DNA of 64,000 nt from positions 1 through 64,000 of the forward strand of contig NZ_JAOQJI010000004.1 in NCBI RefSeq assembly GCF_025567125.1. The letters are read 5' to 3'. Positions within the stretch are counted from its first letter, which is position 1, and each line of letters opens with the position of its first letter. Below, one piece after another: positions 45,246 through 54,364 of this stretch. Source of the stretch: Phocaeicola fibrisolvens (GTDB lineage Bacteria > Bacteroidota > Bacteroidia > Bacteroidales > Bacteroidaceae). The notes under the pieces were generated by a model. It searched no databases. It saw only the letters and a program-made list of their open reading frames with translations, and was not told where the DNA came from. Made by a program: the position numbers and the translations under genes.

Positions 45246-45261
45246 AGAAAAACAGAGATAT

Positions 45262-45280
45262 TTTATCGAAAAACGATAAA
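45262..45280. promoter_or_regulatory. Operator 2: TTTATCG-AAAAA-CGATAAA
   Basis: A perfect 7-bp inverted repeat with a 5-base spacer, upstream of the -33 element. It is the exact reverse complement in its core of operator 1, centred 65 bases away (about six helical turns). Confidence 0.7.
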
Positions 45281-45428
45281 TTTCCCCTTTTTTACGGGAA
45301 AAATGAGGCTTAAAGGATTGGAAAAGGATAAAAGAGGACTTTGCAGGCTTTAAGGAGCATAGGCGTATGGTGAGGTCTGAATTTTGGAAAACCTAAGGGT
45401 ATGGATGGAGAAATGCAGTGGTTTATTT

Positions 45429-45516
45429 TACGTTTCTCTTACGGAAAACATACGTTTCTCAATGCGGAAACGTACGTTTCGCGATAGGAAAATGTACGTT
45501 TCTATATAGGGAAACA
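45429..45516. repeat. Four tandem 22-bp repeats
   Basis: Units start at 45429, 45451, 45473 and 45495, each exactly 22 bases and each opening TACGTTTC and closing with GGAAAA or GGAAAC plus two bases. Because the ends are complementary (GTTTC/GGAAAC), each unit can fold back. There are no spacers, so it is not a CRISPR array. It lies 97 bases upstream of the GH30 gene. Confidence 0.85.
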
Positions 45517-45612
45517 TAAAAAATACTGATAAATTCTCCTTTTAATGCCGTGTTAGATTTAAAATTAATACTTTTACGTTGTCTTTAGATTCAACAAAAA
45601 CCTGTATTTACC

Positions 45613-47124
45613 ATGAAAACTCGATTAAGAATGTATTGTGTAAGTTGTCTGGTAACTTTAGGGGCCGTACAACTTTCCGCACAAACTTATCATTGGATAC
45701 ATAGCAGTGAGAATGATACTTGGCAGCAATCCATTGTCCGTTTGAAAAGCGAAGTAAATACCCTTCCGGATGTGTCTGTGGACGGAAAGGCTAAAATCGC
45801 CACGTTTAAGACTTGGGGAGTCACTTTCAATGAGCTTTGTTGGGATGCGTTGGGCGTGCTGACCCGTGAAGAGCAGGATGAAATTTTGAAAAAGGTATTT
45901 GCTCCGGATGGTGATTTGCGTATCGGGCGAGGACGAATTTCATTGGGTGCCAACGACTATGCCCGTTCCTGGTACAGCTGCGATGAGGTGGAAGGGGATT
46001 TTGAATTACGTTACTTCAACATCGACCGGGATAAACAGGCGATTATTCCTTTCATCCGGGCGGCACAGAAATACAATCCGGCACTTACCTTTTGGGTTTC
46101 TCCCTGGTCTCCCCCCAGCTGGTTGAAAATAAATGGAGATTATCCGGTGTTGAGCAGTCCGGCCAATCATCTGTCGCCGAAGTTGGATTACCTGCTGTAT
46201 GGAAATGTAGGCGGAACGACCGATCCGGACGAGATGAAGCTGGTGGGAGAACGCAAAGGAAAATTCCCCCGTCAGCTGGCTACTACCGACTATATGATAC
46301 AAGACCCTCGCTATTTGCGGACGTATGCCAATTACTTCTGTAAGTTCATCGATGCCTACAAGGCAGAAGGCATTCCTATTGATATGGTGATGTATCAGAA
46401 TGAGGCGTACAGCTATACGCCCTATCCCGGATGTGCATGGACGGCAGAAGGTACTATCCTCTTTAATCGGGATTACCTGGCTCCGGTACTGAAAAAGGCG
46501 CATCCCGAGGTGAAGTTGTATTTAGGTACCCTGAACACGAACCGGCAGGATCATGTGGAGAAGATTCTTTCGGACAAACAGTTGCAGGCTTGTATTTCCG
46601 GAATGGGTTTTCAGTGGGAAGGACGCGAGATTCTGGCAGCCATCCGGCAGCAGCATCCCGACTGGAGTTACATTTGTTCCGAGAGTGAATGTGGCTGGGG
46701 AAGCTTCGACTGGAAGTCGGGCGAACATACTTTTGAACTAATCAATCATTATCTGGGGAACGGATGCAACGAGTATAACCTTTGGAATTTTATCCTTTCG
46801 GATAATGGAGAAAGCACCTGGGGATGGAAACAGAATGCCTTGATTCGGGTTGATTCAAAGACACGTACGTTTACGTATACACCTGAATACTTTGCGGTGA
46901 AGCATTATGCTCATTACATCGCTTCCGGTTCGGAAGTACTGGCTTATAAGCCAGAAGGAGACGACAAGAAACCGGTGCTGGTGGTAAAGACTCCGGCGCA
47001 GAAATATGTGGTGATAGCCGGAAACTTCAAGGAAGAGTCACAAAAGCTGACCGTAAAGTTGGGCAAGCGGTATTTGGAAGTGGTGTTGACTCCTCATTCC
47101 ATGAATACATTTGAAATGAAATAA
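45613..47124 (+). CDS. GH30 family glycoside hydrolase
   Basis: A 503-residue secreted enzyme (signal peptide about 1-24, ending LSAQ) of the GH30 glucosylceramidase-like family. The barrel shows GRGRISLGANDYARSWYSCD at about 99-118. Acid/base is in MYQNEAYSYTP at about 259-269 (NE after strand 4), and the nucleophile is in YICSESECGWG at about 354-364. A small C-terminal beta domain follows. GH30 members cleave beta-glucosyl, beta-xylosyl or beta-1,6 linkages; specificity cannot be read. It is 35 bases upstream of the broken rhamnosidase gene. Confidence 0.9.
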   Translation: MKTRLRMYCVSCLVTLGAVQLSAQTYHWIHSSENDTWQQSIVRLKSEVNTLPDVSVDGKAKIATFKTWGVTFNELCWDALGVLTREEQDEILKKVFAPDGDLRIGRGRISLGANDYARSWYSCDEVEGDFELRYFNIDRDKQAIIPFIRAAQKYNPALTFWVSPWSPPSWLKINGDYPVLSSPANHLSPKLDYLLYGNVGGTTDPDEMKLVGERKGKFPRQLATTDYMIQDPRYLRTYANYFCKFIDAYKAEGIPIDMVMYQNEAYSYTPYPGCAWTAEGTILFNRDYLAPVLKKAHPEVKLYLGTLNTNRQDHVEKILSDKQLQACISGMGFQWEGREILAAIRQQHPDWSYICSESECGWGSFDWKSGEHTFELINHYLGNGCNEYNLWNFILSDNGESTWGWKQNALIRVDSKTRTFTYTPEYFAVKHYAHYIASGSEVLAYKPEGDDKKPVLVVKTPAQKYVVIAGNFKEESQKLTVKLGKRYLEVVLTPHSMNTFEMK

Positions 47125-47159
47125 TACAGAAAGGCATTGAAAATTTGGAAGGCAAGATA

Positions 47160-50100
47160 ATGAAACAGGCTATGGTTGGGAAGCACTTATTTATCGCAAT
47201 TTTGTTGGGAATCATATTGTCGAGCAATACCTATAAGAAAGAATCGCCCTCCTTGGCGGGGATGACCGTAGAATTAGCCGAGACTCCTCTTGGTGTAGAC
47301 ACCCCCGCTCCGAGGTTTGGCTGGCAGCTGACGACCACTTCGAAGGAAAGAGGAATCTATCAGACGGCCTATCAGCTGACAGTCCAAGATGAGGCAGGAA
47401 AGCGGGTATGGGATTCCGGAAAGGTGACGGGAGATATCTCCCAGCATGTGGTGTACCAAGGAGAAGCTTTGCAGCCGACGACCCGTTATACGTGGCAGGT
47501 AAAGGTATGGAACAATCAAGGAAAGGTGCAGGAAGGAACGTCCTGGTTTGAAACCAGTCTGCTGACAGACCACGAGGCGAATGGCTGGCACGGAGCCCGA
47601 TGGATTGGGGGTGGCGACGAGGATATGGTACTTTATTCACCCTATCTGCCTGTGTTCCGCTTGGATTTTTCTTTCCAGATGAAGGAGCAGGCCGTATCCC
47701 GTAAGATAGCTTTTGTGTATGGAGCGAATGACGAGCGGTTGATGGATACGAACAAGAACCTGTATCATCTTTCCAATGGGAAGGATGCTTCTTACATCAA
47801 GGTGGAGTTCGACTTGACGCCGCTGAAAGGAGACGGAAACGCATGGATACATCTTTATCGTGCGGGTTATCAGCCCGATGACAAGCCTTCCGTACCGTTG
47901 AAATCTTTTTTGATACCGAATGACGTGTTGAATGCCGGGAACCAGTATCAGGCGCATACTTTCTCTCTGTATTCCAACTTGGGTTTCACGACCCTGAAAA
48001 AAGGAGACGTGCAGTTGGGGGAAGTAAATGTGAATCCCTTGGGGCAGGGAGGCGACTTCATTGCCTTTCCCGTAGTGGGTGAGGTGGGCTTTGCCTTGGA
48101 GGATGCGAAGGCTTTTTCGGGTGTGAAGACGGATATCCGTAATTTCCGGAGTCCGGAAAACCGACTGACTTCCGTGAAGCTGGATGCGTCTCGATTGAAA
48201 GGAGTGAGGAAATGGTATGTGCAAGACCCGAGCCGTAACTCCATGCCGATGTTGCGTACGGAGTTTGCGACTTCCTCCAATAAAATCAAGAAAGCACGGC
48301 TGTATGTCACTTCCCGCGGTATTTATGAGATGTATCTCAACGGGCAGCGGGTAGGAAAGGATTATTTCAATCCGGGCGTAACGCAGTATAATAAAACACA
48401 CCTGTATCAGGTGTACGATGTGACGCAGCTGGTACAAACTGGGAAGAATGCACTGGGTGCGTTGCTGGCCGAAGGGTGGTGGAGCGGAGGTGCCACTTAT
48501 GCCGGAGAAAACTGGAACTTCTTCGGCGACCGTCAGTCGTTGCTGGCCCAGCTGGTAGTGACGTACGAGGATGGACAGCAGCAGACGGTGGTCACTTCAC
48601 CGGACACATGGAAGTATTTCAACCAGGGACCGGTGGTGTATGGCAGTTTCTTTCAGGGAGAAGTCTATGATGCCCGGAAGGAACAGGCAATCGCCGGATG
48701 GTCTTGCCCGGGTTACGAAGATGCGGCGTGGAAGCCAGCGGTGGAAGTGACGCTGGAAAATCATGTCAGTCAGGTGGGAGGAGGAAACGTGCCGAAAGTG
48801 AACGATTATTCGGCTTTTCACTTGAAGGCCCAGTATGGCCAGACGGTACGGGCCATTCAGTAACTGACGGCTCGGTCGGTGGAAGAAGTACGGCCGGGTA
48901 TCTTCGTGTACGACATGGGACAAAACATGGTGGGAGTGCCTGAAATCACGCTCCACGGAATGGAAGCGGGCCGGGAAATCAATCTCCGTTATGCCGAAGT
49001 GAAATATCCGGACTTGCCGCGTTATGCCGGTAACGAGGGAATGATTATGCTCGAAAATATCCGTGCGGCAATGGCACAGGACAAATATATCACCAAGGGA
49101 GGGGAGGAAACGATTGCGTCGCGGTTCACTTATCATGGCTATCGGTATGTCGAGATTACGGGCATTGACAAGGCCTTGCCCTTGGAAAGTGTGAAGGGTA
49201 CGATGCTGAGCTCGATTGACGGGCTTGCTTCTCAGTATGAAACTTCGAACGAAAAAGTGAATCGGCTGTGGCACAACATCGTGTAGTCGACCTATGCCAA
49301 CTTCTTCTCCATCCCGACCGACTGTCCGCAGCGGAACGAACGCTTGGGGTGGGCGGGAGATATCTCGGTCTTCTCCCGGACGGCGACTTACTTGGCCGAT
49401 GTGCCGCAATTTCTTTGCCGTTATTTGCAGGCCATGCGCGATGTGCAGCGGGAAGACGGACGTTTCCCCGACGTAGCTCCGCTGGGTGTAGGCTTTGGGG
49501 GCTTGTTGTGGGGTAGTGCGGGCATCACGGTGCCTTGGGAAGTGTACCAGCAGTACGGCGACAAGAGTTTGCTGGCGGCACATTATGCGGCGATGGGCCG
49601 TTACATCGATTATATACTGGCAAAGACCATCAACCCGGAAACGGGTATCTTGGAGCAGGAGAAGGTGTGGGGAAATCTGGGCGACTGGCTGGGGCCGGAG
49701 GACAACAAGAACGACAAGACACTGATGTGGGAGGCTTATTTTTTGTACGACTTAGATATCATGGTGAAAGTGTCCAAGCTATTGGGCAAGGAAAGTGAGG
49801 CACGGAGGTATGCGGATTTGTATCGGAAGCGGAAGGATTTCTTCCTGCGTACGTATGTGGATAAAGCAACGGCCCGGACGATTTCTTCCGGGGCCGACGG
49901 GCCTGAAAAAGGGAAACCGGTAGACATACAGACTTCGTACGTGCTGCCGCTGGCGTTCGGTCTTGTCCCGCCGGAGCTTCGGGAAGAGTTTGCTGCTCGT
50001 CTCGCCCAAACGGTTCGGCGGGAAAATGTGGGTGACGACGGAAAGACTTATCCGGCGTATTCTTTGATGACGGGATTCATCGGGACGGCCTGGATTAGCA

Positions 50101-50690
50101 AGGCATTGTCGGACAATGGCTACGACGACGTGGCTTACAAGTTGTTGCAGCAGACCACCTATCCTTCGTGGCTGTATTCCGTGGAACAGGGAGCTACGAC
50201 CATCTGGGAGCGGCTGAATTCTTATACTCATGTGGATGGTTTTGGGGAAAACAACCGGATGAACTCGTTCAATCATTATTCATTCGGGGCCGTAGGGGCT
50301 TGGATGTATGCCTATTCACTGGGGATTATGCGGGATGAGAATCATCCGGGATTCAAGCATTTTGTGTTGTCCCCGCGGGTAGACCCGACCAGACAGATGA
50401 GGTTTGCCCGTGGGCATTATGACTCTTTGTACGGTCGGATAGAAAGTGCATGGGAAGTGAAAGACGGGGAAGTGAGGTATTCATTCACTGTTCCGGCCAA
50501 TACGAGTGCCACACTTTATTTGCCGGTTGCTTCGGCCGACAAGGTGACGGGAAACGGTCGTGTCTTGCAGGCAGGAAAAGAGGGTGTAAAAGAAGTGGTG
50601 TGGCAGGAGGGTATGCTCCGGGTGGAAGTGTTGTCGGGTACTTATCATTGGGTGGTGGCCTCCGCAGACGTTCTCGGTCGAAGACATTGA
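47160..50690 (+). pseudogene. Alpha-L-rhamnosidase GH78 interrupted by two in-frame stops
   Basis: The frame from the ATG at 47160 to 50690 codes for a GH78 protein of about 1176 positions: signal sequence, Fn3-like N-domain, lectin-like domains, catalytic (alpha/alpha)6 barrel and C-terminal domain. A TAA at 48861-48863 (position 568) and a TAG at 49284-49286 (position 709) break it without any frame change. The TAG sits in HNIV-stop-STYANFF, where the family has Trp, so TGG to TAG is likely; the TAA precedes LTARSVEEVRPG. Catalytic motifs DCPQRNERLGWAGD and TTIWERLNSY, both downstream, are intact. The only translatable N-terminal part (567 residues) lacks the active site. Confidence 0.88.
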
Positions 50691-50751
50691 GAAGAGTTTT
50701 TCGTAAGATTTCTAAGAGCTTGTTTTTTTTAACTATAATAAGTGGTCACAT

Positions 50752-50802
50752 AAAAATCTCCTGCTTTCAGTCCTAATATAGAGGCTAAAGCAGGAGATTT
50801 TT
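50752..50802. terminator. Bidirectional terminator
   Basis: AAAAATCTCCTGCTTT pairs with AAAGCAGGAGATTTTT (16-bp perfect stem, loop 19). It ends the rhamnosidase unit on the plus strand and cysE on the minus strand. Confidence 0.9.
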
Positions 50803-50848
50803 ATTGTCACAATTCTATCTTGAGGACGATTGGGTTTCGTTGCTCCTT

Positions 50849-51766
50849 TTATCCTTTGTTTTCCTTGCTCTTCCGCTGTACGATGCGGGCACCGGCAGGT
50901 ACACTTTCCGTCACCCAGATGTTACCGCCGATGGTGGCACCTTCGCCGATGGTGATACGTCCCAGGATGGTGGCGTTGGAATAGACAATCACATTGTCTT
51001 CCAGTATCGGGTGGCGGGGAATACCTTTGATAGGATTCCCTTGCTCGTCGCAGGGGAAGCTCTTGGCTCCCAAGGTGACTCCCTGATACAGTTTCACGTG
51101 GTTACCGATGATGCAGGTCGCTCCGATGACCACACCTGTGCCGTGGTCAATAGTAAAGTGGTGTCCGATTTGGGCACCCGGATGGATGTCGATACCGGTT
51201 TCGGAATGGGCCATTTCGGTGATGATACGCGGGATGAGTGGTACGTTAAGCCGGTAAAGTTCGTGGGCAATCCGGTAGTTGGTCACGGCCCGGATGACCG
51301 GATAGCAACAGATGATTTCTCCGAAGCACGTGGCGGCAGGGTCACCGTAGTAGGCAGCCTCTACGTCCGTGGCCAGGATACGTCGGATTTCAGGCAGACG
51401 GCTGATGAATTCCGCTGCCAGTTGGGTTGCTGTGGCCCGGCAGGGAGATTGGCAGTCACATTGTCCTTCGTTTTCCACGCCGAAGCACAATCCGGCCTGT
51501 ATTTGTTCAATCAGTAGGGAAAACAGCTCTTCGATGTTGACTCCGATGTGGTAGTTGATGGTCTGGCTGTTGATGGTTGAGTTTCCGAAATAGCCGGGAA
51601 ACAGGATGGCGCGTGCCAGTTCCACAATCCGTTCCAGCGATTTTCCCGAAGGAAGCGGCTCTCCTTCCCGATGCTGATGGAACAGTCCCCGGTAGGATTG
51701 GTTATCGGAAAGTTCGTCAACGGCCTTAGTCAGTATATGCGTGTAATCAGTTGGACTCATGGACAT
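50849..51766 (-). CDS. cysE: Serine O-acetyltransferase
   Basis: A 305-residue EpsC/CysE-type enzyme making O-acetylserine for cysteine synthesis. An N-terminal helical part (about 1-150) is followed by a left-handed beta-helix with hexapeptide repeats: TGIDIHPGAQIGHHFTIDHG holds the catalytic Asp/His, then TGVVIGATCIIGNHVKLYQG. ATG 51766 or 51760 is chosen; the frame's TTG at 51814 overlaps the promoter. It shares an overlapping divergent promoter region with the small ORF at 51849. Confidence 0.92.
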   Translation of the reverse strand: MSMSPTDYTHILTKAVDELSDNQSYRGLFHQHREGEPLPSGKSLERIVELARAILFPGYFGNSTINSQTINYHIGVNIEELFSLLIEQIQAGLCFGVENEGQCDCQSPCRATATQLAAEFISRLPEIRRILATDVEAAYYGDPAATCFGEIICCYPVIRAVTNYRIAHELYRLNVPLIPRIITEMAHSETGIDIHPGAQIGHHFTIDHGTGVVIGATCIIGNHVKLYQGVTLGAKSFPCDEQGNPIKGIPRHPILEDNVIVYSNATILGRITIGEGATIGGNIWVTESVPAGARIVQRKSKENKG

Positions 51767-51783
51767 TTCATTTTGATAATGGA

Positions 51784-51814
51784 CAAAAGTAGCGATATTT
51801 TGTGATGAATCCAA
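51784..51814 (-). promoter_or_regulatory. cysE promoter
   Basis: Minus strand: TTG (51814-51812), 20 bases, TACTTTTG (51791-51784). The predicted start of transcription is about 10 bases before the cysE ATG. Confidence 0.65.
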
Positions 51815-51830
51815 TAAAATCCTATTTTTG
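51799..51830 (+). promoter_or_regulatory. Promoter of the small basic ORF
   Basis: Plus strand: TTTG (51799-51802), 20 bases, TATTTTTG (51823-51830), a full Bacteroidetes consensus match. It interleaves with the cysE promoter, so the two probably compete. Confidence 0.7.
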
Positions 51831-51848
51831 TGGAAAAATCAGTGCAGT

Positions 51849-51980
51849 ATGGTAGTGAACAAGAAAAATCCTTTTGCTTTCAAGGCGAAGCAGAGCCACA
51901 AGAAAAAGACAAGTGGAAAACGGGTCGGGAAATCCCGTCCGGAAAAAGCGAATAACCAGTTGAACCGCAGGGTGAAATAA
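51849..51980 (+). CDS. Small very basic protein, 43 residues
   Basis: The ATG lies 18 bases after a consensus -7 box, and the frame ends at TAA 8 bases before a strong plus-strand terminator. It begins MVVNKKNPFAFKAKQSHKKK and has about 16 Lys/Arg and one acidic residue, so it would bind nucleic acid or ribosomes if made. No known family was recognised. The tight promoter-ORF-terminator fit supports a real gene; a small RNA with a chance ORF is the alternative. Confidence 0.6.
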   Translation: MVVNKKNPFAFKAKQSHKKKTSGKRVGKSRPEKANNQLNRRVK

Positions 51981-51987
51981 TAAGAAT

Positions 51988-52038
51988 CCCCGTTCTTCTT
52001 GGCAAGACTGAGGTCTTTAAGAAGAACGGGGAGTTTTT
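51988..52038 (+). terminator. Terminator of the small basic ORF
   Basis: CCCCGTTCTTCTT (51988-52000) pairs perfectly with AAGAAGAACGGGG (52019-52031), followed by AGTTTTTT. The T run is only on the plus-strand side, so it belongs to the small ORF rather than to rnr. Confidence 0.85.
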
Positions 52039-52064
52039 TATGGGATAGAACGGATGTGGGTCCG

Positions 52065-54215
52065 TTATTCTTCAGCCAAAACAAAATCCAGCTGTTTCTT
52101 GGCCAGGTTGGCACGGGCCACTTTAATTTTAATCGGGTCACCGAGGCTGAACTTCTGGTGATGGCGTCGTCCGATGAGGCAGTAGTTCTTTTCATCGAAC
52201 TCGTAGAAGTCGTTGCCCAAATCACGCATGGCAATCATGCCCTCGCATTTGTTTTCATTGATTTCTACGTAAAGGCCCCATTCCGTGACTCCGGAAATGA
52301 CTCCATCGTAGACTTGTCCGATACGTTCGCCCATGAATTCCACTTGTTTGTATTTCACGGAAGCACGTTCCGCACTGGCGGCTGTCTGTTCCATGGCCGA
52401 ACTGTGTTCGCACAAGGTTTCGTATTTGTCGGCCTGTGCACTCCGTCCTCCTGCCAGGTAGCGGGTGAGCAGACGATGTACCATCAGGTCCGGGTAACGG
52501 CGGATAGGAGAGGTGAAGTGGGTGTAATAATCAAATCCCAGTCCGTAGTGTCCGATGTTGTAGATGGAGTAACGGGCCTTCTGCATGGCACGCAAGGAAA
52601 CTGTTTCTATCAGGTTCTGTTCCTTCTTGCCGTTGATTTCCGTGAGCAGGTGGTTGAGTGACTTGGAGACCTCCACCTTGCTGCCTCCCGTACGGATTTT
52701 GTAACCGAAGCGGGCGATGAACTGGTTCAGGTTGTCCAGCTTGTCGGGGTCCGGAAGGTCGTGGATACGATAAGGGAATACCTTCGGCTTCTTGTTCTTG
52801 GGTACCTTCCCGACGTATTCGGCCACGGTACGGTTGGCCAGCAGCATGAATTCCTCAATCAGCTTGTTGGCTTCCTTGGAAACCTTGAAATACACGCTGA
52901 GCGGTTTCCCGTTTTCGTCAATCTCGAATTTCACCTCGCAACGGTCGAAGTTGATGGAGCCGGCACTCATTCGTTTCTCTCGCAGAATCTGAGCCAGACG
53001 GTTCAGTTCCAGAATTTCTTCCTTATAGTCACCTTCTCCTGTTTCAATAATCTGTTGTGCTTCTTCGTATGTGAAGCGGCGGTTGGACTTGATGACGGTG
53101 TGGCGGATACGGAAATTCTTCACTTCGGCCTTGTCGTTCATGTCGAAGATGACAGAGTAAGCCAGCTTTTCCTCGTCCGGTCGCAGAGAGCAGATGAAGT
53201 TGCACAACCGTTCCGGCAGCATCGGGATGGTGCGGTCGACCAAATAGACGGAAGTGGCACGTTTCACAGCCTCCTTGTCGATGATGCTTCCTTCTTTCAC
53301 ATAATGCGAAACGTCGGCGATGTGTACACCTACCTCCCACAGTCCCGGTTTCAGGTTGCGGATAGACAGGGCATCGTCGAAGTCCTTGGCGTCTTTCGGG
53401 TCGATGGTGAAGGTCACCACGTCGCGGAAGTCTTCACGTTCGGCATAGTCTTCCGGTGTGATTTCAGCCGACAGTTTTTCAGCAGCCGCTTCCACAGCCT
53501 GCGGATAAGTGTAAGGCAATCCGTATTCGGCCAGGATGGCATGCATTTCGGTGGTATTGTCGCCGGCTTTTCCCAAAATGTCAATCACTTCTCCAAACGG
53601 GTTCTTAGCCTCTTCCGGCCATTCGGTGATACGGACTACAGCTTTGTCGCCGTTCTTTCCGCCTTTCAGCTTGTCCTTTGGGATAAAGATGTCGTTGGCC
53701 AGTGTGTTGGCTTCTGTCAGCAGGAAGGCATAATTCTTGGAGACTTTCAATACGCCGACAAACGTTTCGTTGGCATGTTCCAAAATCTCGATTACCTGTC
53801 CTTCCAGCTGGCGCTTCTTGCATTTGGCACACAAGGACACTTTCACTTTGTCGTTGTTCATGGCGTGCGCGGAGTTACGTTCTGCAATGAAAATCGGTTC
53901 TCCGCCGTCGTCGGGGATAAACGAGTTCTTTCCGTTACTTTTCCTCTGGAAGGTACCGGTCAGAATCTGTCCTTTGTCATTGATTTTATAGCGCCCCTTT
54001 TCGATTTCAATCAGGAAATTGTCTTCCACCATTTCCTCTACGACATCGACACAGAGCATTTTTCCCGGATGGGTCGTGAGTTTTAGAGCTTGGAACAACT
54101 GCTTGAGGCTGAATGCTTCATTCGGCTTTGTGCGGAAATAGTTGAGCAGCATTTCTACGAGCTCTTTTTTCTTCAGGTGCTTTCCGCCTTTTTTCTCTTT
54201 TTTCTTTTTAGCCAT
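52065..54215 (-). CDS. rnr: Ribonuclease R
   Basis: A 716-residue 3'-5' exoribonuclease of the RNB family that degrades structured RNA. It has a Lys-rich N-terminus (MAKKKKEKKGGKHLKKKE), a winged-helix domain (about 18-75) and cold-shock OB folds (about 80-245). The RNB domain has DPKDAKDFDDALSI near 275 (catalytic Asp cluster) and HFTSPIRRYPDLMVHRLL near 568. The C-terminal S1 domain is GQVYDGVISGVTEWGLYVEI near 636. The Lys-rich tail of E. coli RNase R is missing from the C-terminus; the basic stretch is at the N-terminus instead. Confidence 0.94.
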   Translation of the reverse strand: MAKKKKEKKGGKHLKKKELVEMLLNYFRTKPNEAFSLKQLFQALKLTTHPGKMLCVDVVEEMVEDNFLIEIEKGRYKINDKGQILTGTFQRKSNGKNSFIPDDGGEPIFIAERNSAHAMNNDKVKVSLCAKCKKRQLEGQVIEILEHANETFVGVLKVSKNYAFLLTEANTLANDIFIPKDKLKGGKNGDKAVVRITEWPEEAKNPFGEVIDILGKAGDNTTEMHAILAEYGLPYTYPQAVEAAAEKLSAEITPEDYAEREDFRDVVTFTIDPKDAKDFDDALSIRNLKPGLWEVGVHIADVSHYVKEGSIIDKEAVKRATSVYLVDRTIPMLPERLCNFICSLRPDEEKLAYSVIFDMNDKAEVKNFRIRHTVIKSNRRFTYEEAQQIIETGEGDYKEEILELNRLAQILREKRMSAGSINFDRCEVKFEIDENGKPLSVYFKVSKEANKLIEEFMLLANRTVAEYVGKVPKNKKPKVFPYRIHDLPDPDKLDNLNQFIARFGYKIRTGGSKVEVSKSLNHLLTEINGKKEQNLIETVSLRAMQKARYSIYNIGHYGLGFDYYTHFTSPIRRYPDLMVHRLLTRYLAGGRSAQADKYETLCEHSSAMEQTAASAERASVKYKQVEFMGERIGQVYDGVISGVTEWGLYVEINENKCEGMIAMRDLGNDFYEFDEKNYCLIGRRHHQKFSLGDPIKIKVARANLAKKQLDFVLAEE

Positions 54216-54331
54216 GTTGTTTATAGTTTAGAGCCGGCTCCTCTCTTAGTAACCGGCATGTTCGATTATACAAAGAAAGCAAATTCCACGGAATAAACGC
54301 GGATTTTTCTGTTAAGATGCTGAAAAACTAT

Positions 54332-54339
54332 TATCTTTG
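54332..54339 (+). promoter_or_regulatory. -7 box of the CDF operon
   Basis: TATCTTTG, 25 bases before the ATG at 54365. It argues against the earlier in-frame start at 54317, which would lie upstream of the transcript. Confidence 0.55.
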
Positions 54340-54364
54340 CCGCGTTCTTATTACAAAGTCTGAT

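Noticed and set aside
45429..45516. CRISPR array
   Set aside because: Repeat units are directly adjacent with no spacers, only 22 bases long, and no cas genes are present.
48597..49583. 328-codon minus-strand frame across the rhamnosidase stops
   Set aside because: Antisense to GH78 sequence that is clearly homologous in the plus frame; translation is His/Arg-rich and matches nothing recognised.
47160..50690. Stop-codon recoding as explanation of the two GH78 stops
   Set aside because: TAA and TAG end many other genes in this window and two different stop codons are involved, so a changed genetic code is very unlikely.
52761..54086. 441-codon plus-strand frame
   Set aside because: Antisense to rnr, whose domains are complete and conserved; no family resemblance in the antisense product.
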